Notes: a model not told the origin generated them from the sequence alone. 64,000 bases of DNA from Capsicum annuum (GCF_002878395.1 NC_061118.1:92951148-93015147), one strand, 5' to 3'; shown: positions 1-8,085, counted from the stretch's first letter. Made by a program: numbers and translations.

Positions 1-714
1 TAGTAATTGGTTGTAATCTACTGTGTTTAAAGAGAAAGTGGGTTAATTGCTTCCAATAACGTAAATAGGTACTTGCATATTATTCCCTTTATTAAATTTA
101 GTTGAAAAGTTTTCACCGGGAAAAATGAAAAATCTCTTGTTCATGCATTAGTAAATTAACCGAGTCCGCAAGTTTCTTGTACAAGTCATGTGCAAATTTA
201 TCTTGTTTTTTTAATTGTTGAGGTTTTGAGATATGAAATTTAGTTTATCCATTTAATTTAAGTAGATCTAACAACTTTTAATCTCTAAATTTGTATCTGA
301 AATTAATTTTTTGAAACAAACACTAATTTATGATACTACATTTTTCCTATTTTTTTTGGAGTTGGTTGATGATGGTGGTGAAGAAAAATAGAGAAAAAGA
401 AGAAAAAGGTGTGGGGTGTGAGGAACAAAGAGAGATAGGGTGGTGGGTGTGAGGAAGAATAAATATTATTGGTTGGAAATTTAAAACTTGGCCCACGTAT
501 TTAATTTTCTTACTTTTTAAAATTTAAACGCGCTTTATTTTTTTGACCACGTCAACCCTTAAGGAGGTAATATAATTCACTTAAAAATTACTTTAGGGGT
601 AAATAATTACAGATTAAGTTTAATGGCTAAAGTGAATTTTGATGACAATTCTAGGGGGGAAACATGTCTTTTCCCATTGTTGAATGCCACACCAAATGGT
701 TGTTAACCGTACAG
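1..714. other. AT-rich intergenic DNA
   Basis: No coding segment is supported here. The stretch is AT-rich with a purine-rich patch around 380-450 (GAAGAAAAA-type). Its last 8 bases (707-714) are the left target-site duplication of the MITE that follows. Confidence 0.6.
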
Positions 715-1151
715 CAGGGGCGGCTCAAGCACTTCGATGTCCTAAGGCGAAAATTAAATGGAGGCCTTAAATATTTAAGAAAAATAAATATATTTTTTAA
801 TTAAATATTTAAGAAAAATAAATATTTTTTTTATTAAGTCTATATTTTAAATTTATTGAGATGCAAAGTTATTAATATTTTTTATAATGATTTCTTCAAG
901 TAATTCTTTTTCCATCAATATAACTAATGTATTTAAACTTTCTTAAGGCATAATACCATAAAGTTTAAATATACATCAAACTTCTTCTAATAATTTTTTA
1001 CTTTTTTATAAAAAAAATTATTTTCTCTACGAATAATATTTAATATATTTTTTTAAAAAAATATATAATCTACCATTACTGAAAAAAAAGAGGTCATCAA
1101 ATTTGGAGGACTAAACAATTGTCAATTTTCTCAATAGGTAGAGCCGGCCTG
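715..1151. mobile_element. hAT-type MITE with 8-bp target duplication
   Basis: A 437-bp non-coding element. Its left end reads CAGGGGCGGCTCAAG and its right end, reverse-complemented, CAGGCCGGCTCTAC, giving imperfect inverted termini. The 8-mer CCGTACAG lies immediately outside both ends (707-714 and 1152-1159). An 8-bp duplication with CAGGG-type termini is the signature of hAT transposons. There is no transposase, so it would depend on an autonomous hAT element elsewhere. The interior is very AT-rich and holds a direct repeat of about 30 bp (near 767-795 and 804-832). Confidence 0.85.
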
Positions 1152-1306
1152 CCGTACAGAGACGTATGAAGAAAACATATTCTTGATGGTAATCAAAAGG
1201 TGTGGGACACTTTACTTTGTATGCCATAAAAGTAACATAAGTTGTTTCTTTCTTACTAGATGGACCCAAAAGTGACATGGAATCATAATAGACCACAAAT
1301 AAGTCC

Positions 1307-1466
1307 TAGGGGGTGCGCGGATTTAATAGATCTAATAGATTGATTAGGTTTCTAGTGAATCTATTTTTATTTGTGCGTGAATATTTTTTAAATTTTTTTT
1401 CAATATCTTTTAATGATTTACTTTTTTCGTAAGATGTATTCATTAATTATTTTATCCTGTAGTAAT
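1307..1466. repeat. Left arm of the 160-bp inverted repeat
   Basis: It is the reverse complement of 5455-5614 with three mismatches that I could count. The outermost bases are TAGGGGGTGCGCGG. On the minus strand it contains the end of the coiled-coil ORF (stop at 1452) and the start of the next small ORF (ATG at 1443-1441). That ORF meets a TAG created exactly at the junction with host DNA (about 1307). Confidence 0.95.
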
Positions 1467-1754
1467 TGCAGAGTTACAAATTTCTGTATAATAATTTATC
1501 CTATCTGTACTGTAATGTATATCTAATTCTAGATTTTCAATGTTATTTATTATCTTGTGTTGTTCTTCTCGTAGTGAGTTTTTTAAATTATATAAACTAT
1601 CACATGTACTTTTATCTAAATTTTCTAAGGTTTTATCTATCCATATTAATTTTTCTTTTAGGTTTTCTATTATTTTTCTAATTCGGTTTCTATAATTAAT
1701 TTCATTATTTAGATTTTCTTGATTTTCTCTAGTTTTTCTAATATATTCTAACAT
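1452..1754 (-). CDS. Small coiled-coil ORF of the pararetrovirus
   Basis: A 100-residue ORF, very rich in Glu, Lys, Asn and Ile, starting MLEYIRKTRENQENL. The heptad-like spacing of hydrophobic residues suggests a coiled coil, and no catalytic motif is visible. The start codon lies 3 bases after the stop of the preceding small ORF, and the next ATG (1443) follows 8 bases after its own stop. This is the tight polycistronic packing typical of plant pararetroviruses translated by reinitiation or leaky scanning. The last codons lie inside the left inverted repeat. The function is unknown. A structural or vector-transmission-associated protein is possible but not shown. The ORF is intact within the copy. 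Confidence 0.6.
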   Translation of the reverse strand: MLEYIRKTRENQENLNNEINYRNRIRKIIENLKEKLIWIDKTLENLDKSTCDSLYNLKNSLREEQHKIINNIENLELDIHYSTDRINYYTEICNSAITTG

Positions 1755-1757
1755 TTT

Positions 1758-1938
1758 TTAATCTGAATAATATCCTTCTGGGTAAATTTCTCCGTATAAC
1801 TGTTCTAGACAATTTGTAGTTTCAATTTCGTAGTCTATTACTTTTTCTAATATTATTTTCTTAATATCTATTATTTCTATGTTTTTAAGTATATATAAGG
1901 TTAAAACTTTAAGATAATCTAAATGATCTATTTTTTAA
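1758..1938 (-). pseudogene. Small viral ORF fragment, paralogous to 2056-2247
   Basis: An open frame of about 59 codons with no ATG at its left edge, read leftwards from 1938 to a stop about 3 bases before the coiled-coil ORF. It holds YILKNIEIIDIKKIILEKV, which aligns over about 27 residues with YALRDIKVADIRKIILEKA of the neighbouring ORF at 2056-2247. The two look like diverged copies of one short helical module. A stop codon directly upstream suggests that its start was lost or frameshifted. The function is unknown. Confidence 0.5.
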
Positions 1939-2055
1939 AATTGGTTTTATTACAATATTTTGTAGTTGTTTGTTTTAGCCTTAGTAGTTTTTGCATATTT
2001 TTATTAAGAAATTCTATGTATTTTATATCTTTTTCTAAAAATTCTATGTAACTTA

Positions 2056-2247
2056 TCATCGTAAGTATTTGTAAGAGTAGTTAGGTAGATATGGTATATA
2101 ATTGACTCTAGTCATGTAGTATTTACCAACAGCTTTTTCTAATATGATTTTTCTTATATCTGCTACTTTTATATCTCTAAGTGCATACAAAATAAGTATT
2201 TTGAATTTATCTACCATCACATCAGATAAATAATCATTCATTTTCAT
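2056..2247 (-). CDS. Small viral ORF, helical, unknown function
   Basis: A 63-residue ORF starting MKMNDYLSDVMVDKF and ending in a Tyr-rich tail. It contains the module KILILYALRDIKVADIRKII, repeated in diverged form in the next ORF (1758-1938). It lies downstream of the predicted viral promoter, so it would be in the pregenomic leader or first-cistron region. No family domain is recognised. Its length and the paralogous neighbour suggest either two adjacent small genes or pieces of one broken gene. Confidence 0.5.
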   Translation of the reverse strand: MKMNDYLSDVMVDKFKILILYALRDIKVADIRKIILEKAVGKYYMTRVNYIPYLPNYSYKYLR

Positions 2248-2593
2248 AAAATTGCTTTTTTCAAAATATTCCCTTCAACCATGTACATAACAAAATATGG
2301 TCATCTTAGCTTACTATATACTAGATTATTCTTAAATAATATGTTCTTCCGTCACTATTAACATGGTAATTCAGATACTTTTTCCCTTAAACAGCGCCTC
2401 TACTCTGGTTACTCCCCGCCACGGCTTCTTGCCTCATTGGTTTCACCTTTAGGATGGCATAGTCCTTAGGGATCTTTCTCCGTTTCCTCTTTGTTAATAA
2501 AACTTCTTAACATATTATTCGTCGAATAATTCTACTATAAAGTAACTAATATGAATTTATTTTATCATATCATGATTATTAGGAATTATGAAT

Positions 2594-2677
2594 TTAGCTA
2601 TTCATAATCATAAATAGATATACTTGTTCGGATAGTTTTGATATTTCTGAGTTTTGTTCCTCCATAGCTTTTTCCAT
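2594..2677 (-). CDS. 27-codon leader ORF
   Basis: A short frame beginning MEKAMEEQNSEISKL and ending in MNS, about 100 bases downstream of the predicted viral TATA box. Short ORFs in the leader are normal in caulimovirid pregenomic RNAs, where they govern ribosome shunting. It could equally be the broken start of a larger ORF. No function is assigned. Confidence 0.35.
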   Translation of the reverse strand: MEKAMEEQNSEISKLSEQVYLFMIMNS

Positions 2678-2754
2678 TGAAATATGTTTATTTAATTAAC
2701 TGAGTAAAGTATTTGTTGTGGAATGGAGAGAATGCTTGCTTCAACGCATGAAGG

Positions 2755-2795
2755 CTTGCTTTTGCAATGCCTTCTGCCTTCTTTATTTATAGAAC
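2755..2795 (-). promoter_or_regulatory. Putative pregenomic RNA promoter of the pararetrovirus
   Basis: On the minus strand the sequence TTCTATAAATAAAGAAGGC occurs about 290 bases downstream of the transactivator-like gene. This is where caulimovirids carry the 35S-type promoter. TATAAATA is a strong plant TATA box, and the following AATAAA could serve as a poly(A) signal in the terminal redundancy. The transcription start would be near 2755-2765. Confidence 0.6.
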
Positions 2796-3081
2796 AAAAG
2801 GCAATCTTTACAATCAATCAAACTAATCTTTACACACGTTTTTTAAAACTAAAAACTAAAGAAAAAAGTCAACAAAAGGGGCTTAAGGGGTTAGGCTACT
2901 ATGCTACCTACCCTAAAAAGTTAAGAAAAGTTAAACTTTACATAAATGTTCTACGTTATAATCTTATCGTAAAAATTTGTACAATAGGTCCAAATATCTT
3001 CCGTTGATTTGATGTTGTCGTATCTGCTCCATTATTGCTCCTTATCTTATCTTTCCAGCTGGCATTTTGTCTTCTTGATTT

Positions 3082-4323
3082 TTATTCTAGATGTACCTCT
3101 GGAATAATATTATCTTCTCCATTGCATCTTGAACATTGATGATCTGGGTATTTGTGTCCAATTATTTTACAATATCTTGTTAGCAGTCCGTCTGAAATAA
3201 ATCCTTTTTTTATTGCTCTTGCGGTAGATTGTTTTTCTGGGTTGAGTAGCGTCATTATCCATTGTCTTACATCTTCCATATCTGCTTGTCGTAGCTCTTT
3301 TGAATTTGAGTAAATCATTTGATGATCTCTCGAATAATAGCTCCATATAGGGTTTCCATTAGTATAATTATTTGCTAGTTCTTGAATGATCGTAGCTAGT
3401 CCAATAAGTCGTTTATTTGCGTAGAAGTCCGGTATCTCAATTCTGGGTATCTCCGGTTGCTGCGTAATATCTTCTGGTATAATCATATCTCTAGTTAGTC
3501 CTATCTTTACAACTTGTATAACTGGTTTTATTTCATCATATAGTATCTCTGCCGGTGCAGTATAACACTTTATATAAAATAAATTTCCTTTTGTTATTCT
3601 TTTGTAGGTGGTGAATATCTTGTATAATTCTTCCATAGCTGTTAATTCTCCTCCGTCTTGAGTATATATGGTGTTTAGTAGTCCATAGTCAAAACAGGTT
3701 TTAACTAGGCTTGAGTTAGTTTTGGGTAGTGCAATTAGTTTGTTATATCCTTGTAATTTTTGGGTTATATAGTTGGTATTTGGTTCTTTGATGTTTGTAG
3801 CTCTGGGGTTATGGTTTAGAAAGGTTTGTACTCTGTATATATTTTCTATGTATTTCTGGGCGGTGTAGTTGTATACTTTTTTGTCTTGGTTTAGGCTATA
3901 TCGGTATGTGTTAACTTGTGGGGGTATGAATAAGTGGTCTTTTTGTGTTTTTGGTGTAAATGGTTTTTCAAATATTTTATTCATATTTATATTCTGGTAT
4001 CTTGGTCGATTAACTCCTTTGCTTGTACCTGCAGAAGTAGATTGATAAATGTTATGGATTTTATGGAGTGTCCCAATGTTTCCTTCTAGCTCTAGAATTT
4101 TAATGTTTTTCGATCGACACAGCTCTGCACACTGCTGAGTTAGCTGATTTGTAGCTATAGACTTCAGTTTATCTTCATTAGTCTTTAACTTTTCTATCTC
4201 ATTACCCATACTGTCCACTTTCATTGAAAGCGTAGTTAGGGTGTTAAGTATTTTTTCTAGAGTATCTTCTTCTATTATTTCAGTCTGTGTAGCTTTGTCT
4301 TGATATGTAATCTGCAATAACAT
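3082..4323 (-). CDS. Transactivator/viroplasmin-like protein (TAV) of an endogenous pararetrovirus
   Basis: An uninterrupted 413-residue frame overlapping the 3' end of the RNase H frame by 44 bases. Residues 1-80 are rich in Glu, Lys and Thr and probably form a coiled coil. The middle is an alpha/beta region with YNKLIALPKTNSSLVKTCFD at about residues 195-215. The C-terminus has a Cys/His cluster (CKIIGHKYPDHQCSRCNG), presumably zinc-binding. Position, overlap with the polymerase and this finger fit the translational transactivator of solendo- and cavemoviruses, which lets ribosomes reinitiate on polycistronic viral RNA and forms inclusion bodies. It has no internal stop, unlike the retrotransposon genes in the window. 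Assignment is by position and motif, without a search. Confidence 0.7.
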   Translation of the reverse strand: MLLQITYQDKATQTEIIEEDTLEKILNTLTTLSMKVDSMGNEIEKLKTNEDKLKSIATNQLTQQCAELCRSKNIKILELEGNIGTLHKIHNIYQSTSAGTSKGVNRPRYQNINMNKIFEKPFTPKTQKDHLFIPPQVNTYRYSLNQDKKVYNYTAQKYIENIYRVQTFLNHNPRATNIKEPNTNYITQKLQGYNKLIALPKTNSSLVKTCFDYGLLNTIYTQDGGELTAMEELYKIFTTYKRITKGNLFYIKCYTAPAEILYDEIKPVIQVVKIGLTRDMIIPEDITQQPEIPRIEIPDFYANKRLIGLATIIQELANNYTNGNPIWSYYSRDHQMIYSNSKELRQADMEDVRQWIMTLLNPEKQSTARAIKKGFISDGLLTRYCKIIGHKYPDHQCSRCNGEDNIIPEVHLE

Positions 4324-4780
4324 TTTTGTTAGTACTGATCACTTCAATTGTAAATGTGAAATTTAATATATTTAAAACTAGTCTTCGAATTTCTTTTGTT
4401 GTAACTGAATTTTGTATTTTCTTTGTTAACCACCAGCGTACCTGTGTATTATCTGTTCGTACAATAAATTTGTTATATACAATATATGGCTCAAATGCTA
4501 ATAAACATTTATATAATGAACATAATTCTTTCCTATTTATTTCCCATTTTATTTCTGTCTCGTTGAACGTACCTGAGTAGTATTTACAATGGTGTTCTAT
4601 TTTTTCTGCTTCATATCGATATTTAAGTACTCCTCCGTAACTATATTCACTAGCATCTGCTTCTACTATATATATAAATTTTCTATTTTCATCTGGAAAT
4701 TGTAATTTTGGTAATTCTTTACAAAGTAATTTTATTTTTTGAACTTGTTTTTTTATCTTTTTCATCATAGTTATATTCAA
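4280..4780 (-). pseudogene. Pararetroviral RNase H domain, frameshifted from RT
   Basis: The C-terminal part of the viral polymerase. It shows the first catalytic Asp region (IVEADASEYSYGGVL, about residues 33-47), the Glu of the second motif (NRKELCSLYKCLLAFEPYI) and a third acidic motif (VRTDNTQVRWWL). This is the standard D-E-D order of retroviral RNase H, which degrades the RNA of RNA-DNA hybrids during reverse transcription. It is open to its stop at 4280. It lies in a different frame from RT, with which it overlaps by 62 bases. The break falls in an A/T-rich run near 4740-4765, so one small indel separates the two domains. Its ATG at 4780 is not a real start. Confidence 0.85.
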
Positions 4781-5457
4781 TATCCTTTTTTAATTTTTTC
4801 TGCAGTGGTTTTAAATTTTCTGCTAATTTTGGAATATATTCTCTTACTTGGTTTACTAGTCCTAAAAATGATTGTAATTTCTTTTTTGTATCTAATTCTT
4901 CTTTCGAATTTATTATTTTTTCTACTATATGTTGTTGCATTTTTACTCCACTTTTATCTATTTGTATTCCTAAAAATTCTATCTGATTTTTCATAATTTC
5001 AGCTTTTTTTTTGCTTAGACTTATTCCCGATCTTTCTATTATATCTGTAAACTGTTCTAATGATTTTAAATGTTCTTCTTTGGTTTTTGTATATAATAAT
5101 ATATCATCTATGTACACTATACAATTAGATAATTGTTTAAAATAATTATCCATAAAATGTTGATATCTACCTGGTGCATTTTTATATCCAAAGGGTAATA
5201 CATTCCATTCATAAAATCCTTGTGGTACCGTAAATGCGGTTAATTCTTTAGATTCTTCTTCTAGCTTTAGGTGGTAAAATCCTGATTTACAATCGAATTT
5301 GCTAAAATAATTATATCCTTGTATTTGTCTTATTTTTAATATCTTATTTGGTATTGGATAATTATATGTTATAGTTTTTGCATTTAAATTTCTATAGTCA
5401 ATAACCATCCTACATATTCTAGAAATCTTATTTGGTATTGGATAATTATATGTTATT
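4719..5457 (-). pseudogene. Pararetroviral reverse transcriptase, 5'-truncated and frameshifted
   Basis: A reverse transcriptase core. It has the motif VIDYRNLN at the start (about 5405), KFDCKSGFYHLKL with a catalytic Asp, the substrate-binding stretch FTVPQGFYEWNVLPFGYKNA, and the YIDDILLY active site at about residues 97-104, all with key residues kept. The thumb/connection ends in FLGLVNQVREYIP. The frame is open upstream of the first ATG (5408) to about 5457, where it reads through a duplicated copy of its own TYNYPIPNKI segment and then meets the inverted repeat. Protease and capsid coding are missing. The frame ends at 4719, shifted from RNase H. Confidence 0.9.
5339..5370. repeat. Source copy of a 32-bp direct repeat at the viral breakpoint
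   Basis: The segment ATCTTATTTGGTATTGGATA and the dozen bases after it occur here inside RT (coding TYNYPIPNKI on the minus strand) and again at 5426-5457, against the right inverted repeat. The second copy is in the same reading frame as RT. It looks like templated filler made when ends were joined. Confidence 0.85.
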
Positions 5458-5614
5458 ACTACATGATAAAATAATTAATGAATACATCTTACGAAAAAAG
5501 TAAATCATTAAAAGATATTGAAACAAAATTTAAAAAATATCCACGCACAAATAAAAATAGATTCACTAGAAACCTAATCAATCTATTAGATCTATTAAAT
5601 CCGCGCACCCCCTA
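5455..5614. repeat. Right arm of the 160-bp inverted repeat
   Basis: The counterpart of 1307-1466. Here the virus-sense strand is plus, opposite to the polymerase genes. The viral sequence continues past the repeat into CAAATGGTATCAGAGCCC, whereas the left arm ends at the CCCCCTA shared by both. The right side therefore carries more of the original viral sequence. Confidence 0.95.
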
Positions 5615-5642
5615 CAAATGGTATCAGAGCCCAGTTATTTAA
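5478..5642 (+). CDS. 54-codon viral ORF overlapping the primer site
   Basis: Starts MNTSYEKSKSLKDIETKF and ends WYQSPVI. It is basic and rich in Lys, Asn and Leu. The codons for WYQS are the Met-tRNA primer-binding site itself. A truncated copy begins at 1443 on the minus strand directly after the coiled-coil ORF, so in the original virus this ORF followed that one in order. The function is unknown. It may be the N-terminus of a longer viral protein cut off by a stop at 5640. Confidence 0.5.
   Translation: MNTSYEKSKSLKDIETKFKKYPRTNKNRFTRNLINLLDLLNPRTPYKWYQSPVI
5619..5631 (+). promoter_or_regulatory. Met-tRNA primer-binding site of the pararetrovirus
   Basis: TGGTATCAGAGCC is complementary to the 3' end of plant initiator Met-tRNA. 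It is the minus-strand primer site of caulimovirids and of many LTR retrotransposons. No LTR end (..CA) lies directly before it and viral repeat sequence does, so a pararetroviral origin is favoured. Confidence 0.75.
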
Positions 5643-7236
5643 AAAGAACGGAAGAGAAAGATATGTTACATATATTAATAGGGAAAGAAAGTAAAATAAT
5701 TTAAAAAATAATAAAAAGTGTAATTCTTTTGTAAAAAAATTGATATTTATGTTATTTATACCAAATTTTAATCCAAAGTAAACGTGCAAAAAGAAGGCAG
5801 AATACGTACAGGTGCAGCGAAATGTGTCCAATGGGAAAAGAAAGTCACGTGATGAAAGTGCTTGGTGGCATAATACGTGGGCGGTGCATACTTCAATTCT
5901 CCCTCTTTCTCCCAACTGTCAATCTTCTTTCTTCGGATTCGCTTAACGGATGCCTTGGGTTTACTGTTTAATATTTTATTCATATTTACTACAAAATAAA
6001 ATTTTAAAAAATTAATTATATATTTATGAAATATATAATTAAGAAAACTGTTTTATTTAAATATAAAAATATCTTTTTCTTTTCAAAATAAACTAAAACA
6101 AAAATTATCAAAAAAAAAAAAGAAGAACAATTCGATACACTAAAACTTTCGCTATGTACGGAGTTCGAGAAAAATCAGACGACAAAAATTTATTTTACAT
6201 AATATTACTTTATATTTCTACAATGATAGTCTCGACAGCTTGGGTCACATAGTAGTAACCTTACCTGTAATTCTAAAGCGCTCTTACCAAATGAAAATTC
6301 ACATAATGGAAAATACAAAATATAAAGTATTATTGCCTTTATTCTTTTGTCTCAATTTATATTGCAGTTTCGATATTTCAAGAATTGCATGAATTTTTCT
6401 TTGATAATTTAACATACTAGTAAAAGATTTTATATCATTGCATATGTTATTGTAATCAAAATTTTATGTTCAAATTTATAGTTTATAACTTTTTTAAAAA
6501 TTTTACTTTCAAAATCTTAGTAGTGCTTTGTAAATTGGTTGTACTTGAAGATTTAGATATGATTTAGTTGTTGGAATAGGGGAAGGTTCAAAGCCCCTTG
6601 CTTCGGCCTTGAGATCCACATGATTTTGATTCCTCTTTAGTCTTTCTACTTAGCTTTCGATTTCAAAAAATTCATCCTCCCACGCCCTCATGTCTATCCA
6701 CACACAGGCAATGTTGTTGTGTTCTTACTCGAATATCTTCTTATGAATATGCTCATTGCTATAAATAAATAATAAAAGTATATATAAGGGGAAGTTTGAC
6801 GATTGAGAATATGAATATTTGAAAAAGTACTCTTTTTTTTTATTTTTAAAGTAAGAAAATAATATTTAAAAATTGAATTTGGTTAGTTATAAATGCAAAG
6901 TGAATCTGTATAAGTAATTTGAAGTGAAAAAAGTGAAATAAATTTTTGATATTTTTTGAATTTCTAAAATTTTTAAATTTTATAGCCAAAATAATTTTTA
7001 CTATTCAAAAAAGCAGAAAGAAATTCATGTTTAAATTTCGGACGAATAAGAGATATGGTCTAAAATTTGAGAGGGGAGGGGGGAGGGGGGGGGGGGGAGG
7101 GAGGGAATAAGTTTGTTACGCTTCAAATTGATACTTTACAAATGGAGCTATTTATATAATTTTCCTTGTTTAGATTTGATTTTCATGTCTAATTTGATAT
7201 TTACATTAATATTTGATTTTCATGTTTAAATTTAAT
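5643..7236. other. Intergenic DNA without a supported gene
   Basis: Mostly AT-rich. A GC-richer island at about 5780-5960 carries three ACGT cores (near 5798, 5846 and 5875, including TCACGTGA and TACGTGGG) followed by a CT-rich stretch, which resembles a plant promoter/5' leader. No following coding sequence is evident. A G-run (GGGGGAGGGGGG type) sits at 7072-7107. Confidence 0.5.
7072..7107 (+). repeat. G-rich low-complexity tract
   Basis: About 35 bases of nearly pure G with single A interruptions. It could form G-quadruplex DNA. A similar tract at 11512-11536 lies inside the Mutator-like element. Confidence 0.8.
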
Positions 7237-7567
7237 ACCCTGCTTGGATGGACTTACGGCTAATAAGTCAAAAGTCTTTAAGTTAGAATTCCTAATATTA
7301 ATTTTAATTGACTTTGTGTCTAAAAGTATTATTTTTTAATTCAAATACTACAATAACAACAGCATATATTTCCATAAACTGTGAATGAAAAGGATATAAT
7401 GTACACAATCCATATTATTAGGTAGAAAGACAGTTTTTCATAGATCCCACTGCAAGACAAAATACATTTTAGAAAAAAAATGAAATAGAGACATTCAAAT
7501 ACTACAAGATTATTTAAAAATTATTTTGATTTAAAAACACCTAAAACAAATCTACCCAAACAAGCTC
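7237..7567. mobile_element. Possible MITE of about 330 bp
   Basis: The left end (CCTGCTTGGATGGACTTA) and the reverse complement of the right end (GAGCTTGTTTGGGTAGATTT) form imperfect inverted termini. TTAAT flanks both sides (7232-7236 and 7568-7572). There is no coding content. Short AT-rich duplications arise by chance in such DNA, so this is tentative. A PIF/Harbinger or other small element would fit. Confidence 0.4.
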
Positions 7568-7737
7568 TTAATTTTCATCCTTTTATATTAGGAGAATCTC
7601 TAATTGAATAGGACTGTCAAGCGACCACTTAAGCAATAACTAAATCTCAAACACGAGGGAGTTTATTCGTACAATCTGACAGAGATTCTTTCATTAAATT
7701 CGATTCCTTTGATTTACAGACATCTTCACATTTGTCT

Positions 7738-7955
7738 CATCACATCAACTCTAAACTTAATTATAGTTGTTGGACTGAATTAGAGTGCGATGGATAGTAG
7801 GGAAATTAAATCACATTTGTCTCATCACATTAATTCTAAATAAAATCCATCACATTAATTCTAAACTTAATTGGAGTAGTGGGACTGAAGTAGAGTTCTA
7901 TGAATAGTAACAAAATTAAATCACATTTGTCATCACATTAACTCTAAATAAATTC
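7738..7955. repeat. Two-copy tandem duplication, 110-bp unit
   Basis: The unit starts CATCACATCAACTCTAAAC at 7738 and again, diverged, at 7848. Both copies contain an ATTAAATCACATTTGTC segment near their ends. Non-coding. Confidence 0.75.
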
Positions 7956-7989
7956 CAGAACGTCAGTAAAGAGAAAGCAATGAGTAATT

Positions 7990-8085
7990 TAAATGGGAAA
8001 ATTTCATTAGTAAGCTTATGATCATAATTAGGACTTTTATGGCAATTATTTCATAATTACATAAAATAGCAAGTTATAGTCTATA
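7990..8085. repeat. Left terminal inverted repeat of the Mutator-like element (approximate)
   Basis: Starts near AAATGGGAAAATTTC. It pairs imperfectly with the reverse complement of 21900-21996, roughly two-thirds identical by eye, with gaps. Confidence 0.5.

Larger units (their letters stand above)
1307..5642 (-). mobile_element. Endogenous pararetrovirus, solendovirus/cavemovirus-like, rearranged
   Basis: A partial caulimovirid genome integrated in plant DNA. On the minus strand it runs: RT (5408-4719), RNase H (4780-4280), transactivator-like gene (4323-3082), promoter (about 2790), then small ORFs (2677-1452). Inverted repeats of 160 bp (1307-1466 and 5455-5614) flank it. Beyond the right repeat the virus-sense sequence is on the plus strand and enters a Met-tRNA primer site. 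Movement protein, capsid and protease coding are absent, so the copy cannot be complete. RT-RNase H followed by an overlapping transactivator gene fits Solendovirus/Cavemovirus rather than a badnavirus. No target duplication was found at the outer ends, as expected for integration by end joining. Confidence 0.85.

Noticed and set aside
1298..1306. Target duplication for the inverted-repeat provirus
   Set aside because: The bases outside the two arms (AATAAGTCC and CAAATGGTA) do not match at 5, 8 or 9 bp, so a cut-and-paste TIR transposon is not supported.
2723..3007. 94-codon plus-strand frame in the pararetrovirus
   Set aside because: It overlaps the minus-strand viral promoter and intergenic region, has no recognisable features, and is most simply a chance frame.
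5595..5983. Minus-strand frames of 71 and 106 codons
   Set aside because: They overlap each other and the right viral repeat, are low in plausible protein features, and read across an ACGT-rich promoter-like island.
7990..7999. 9-bp Mutator target duplication
   Set aside because: Bases outside the two termini do not match convincingly, and the outer limits are uncertain.
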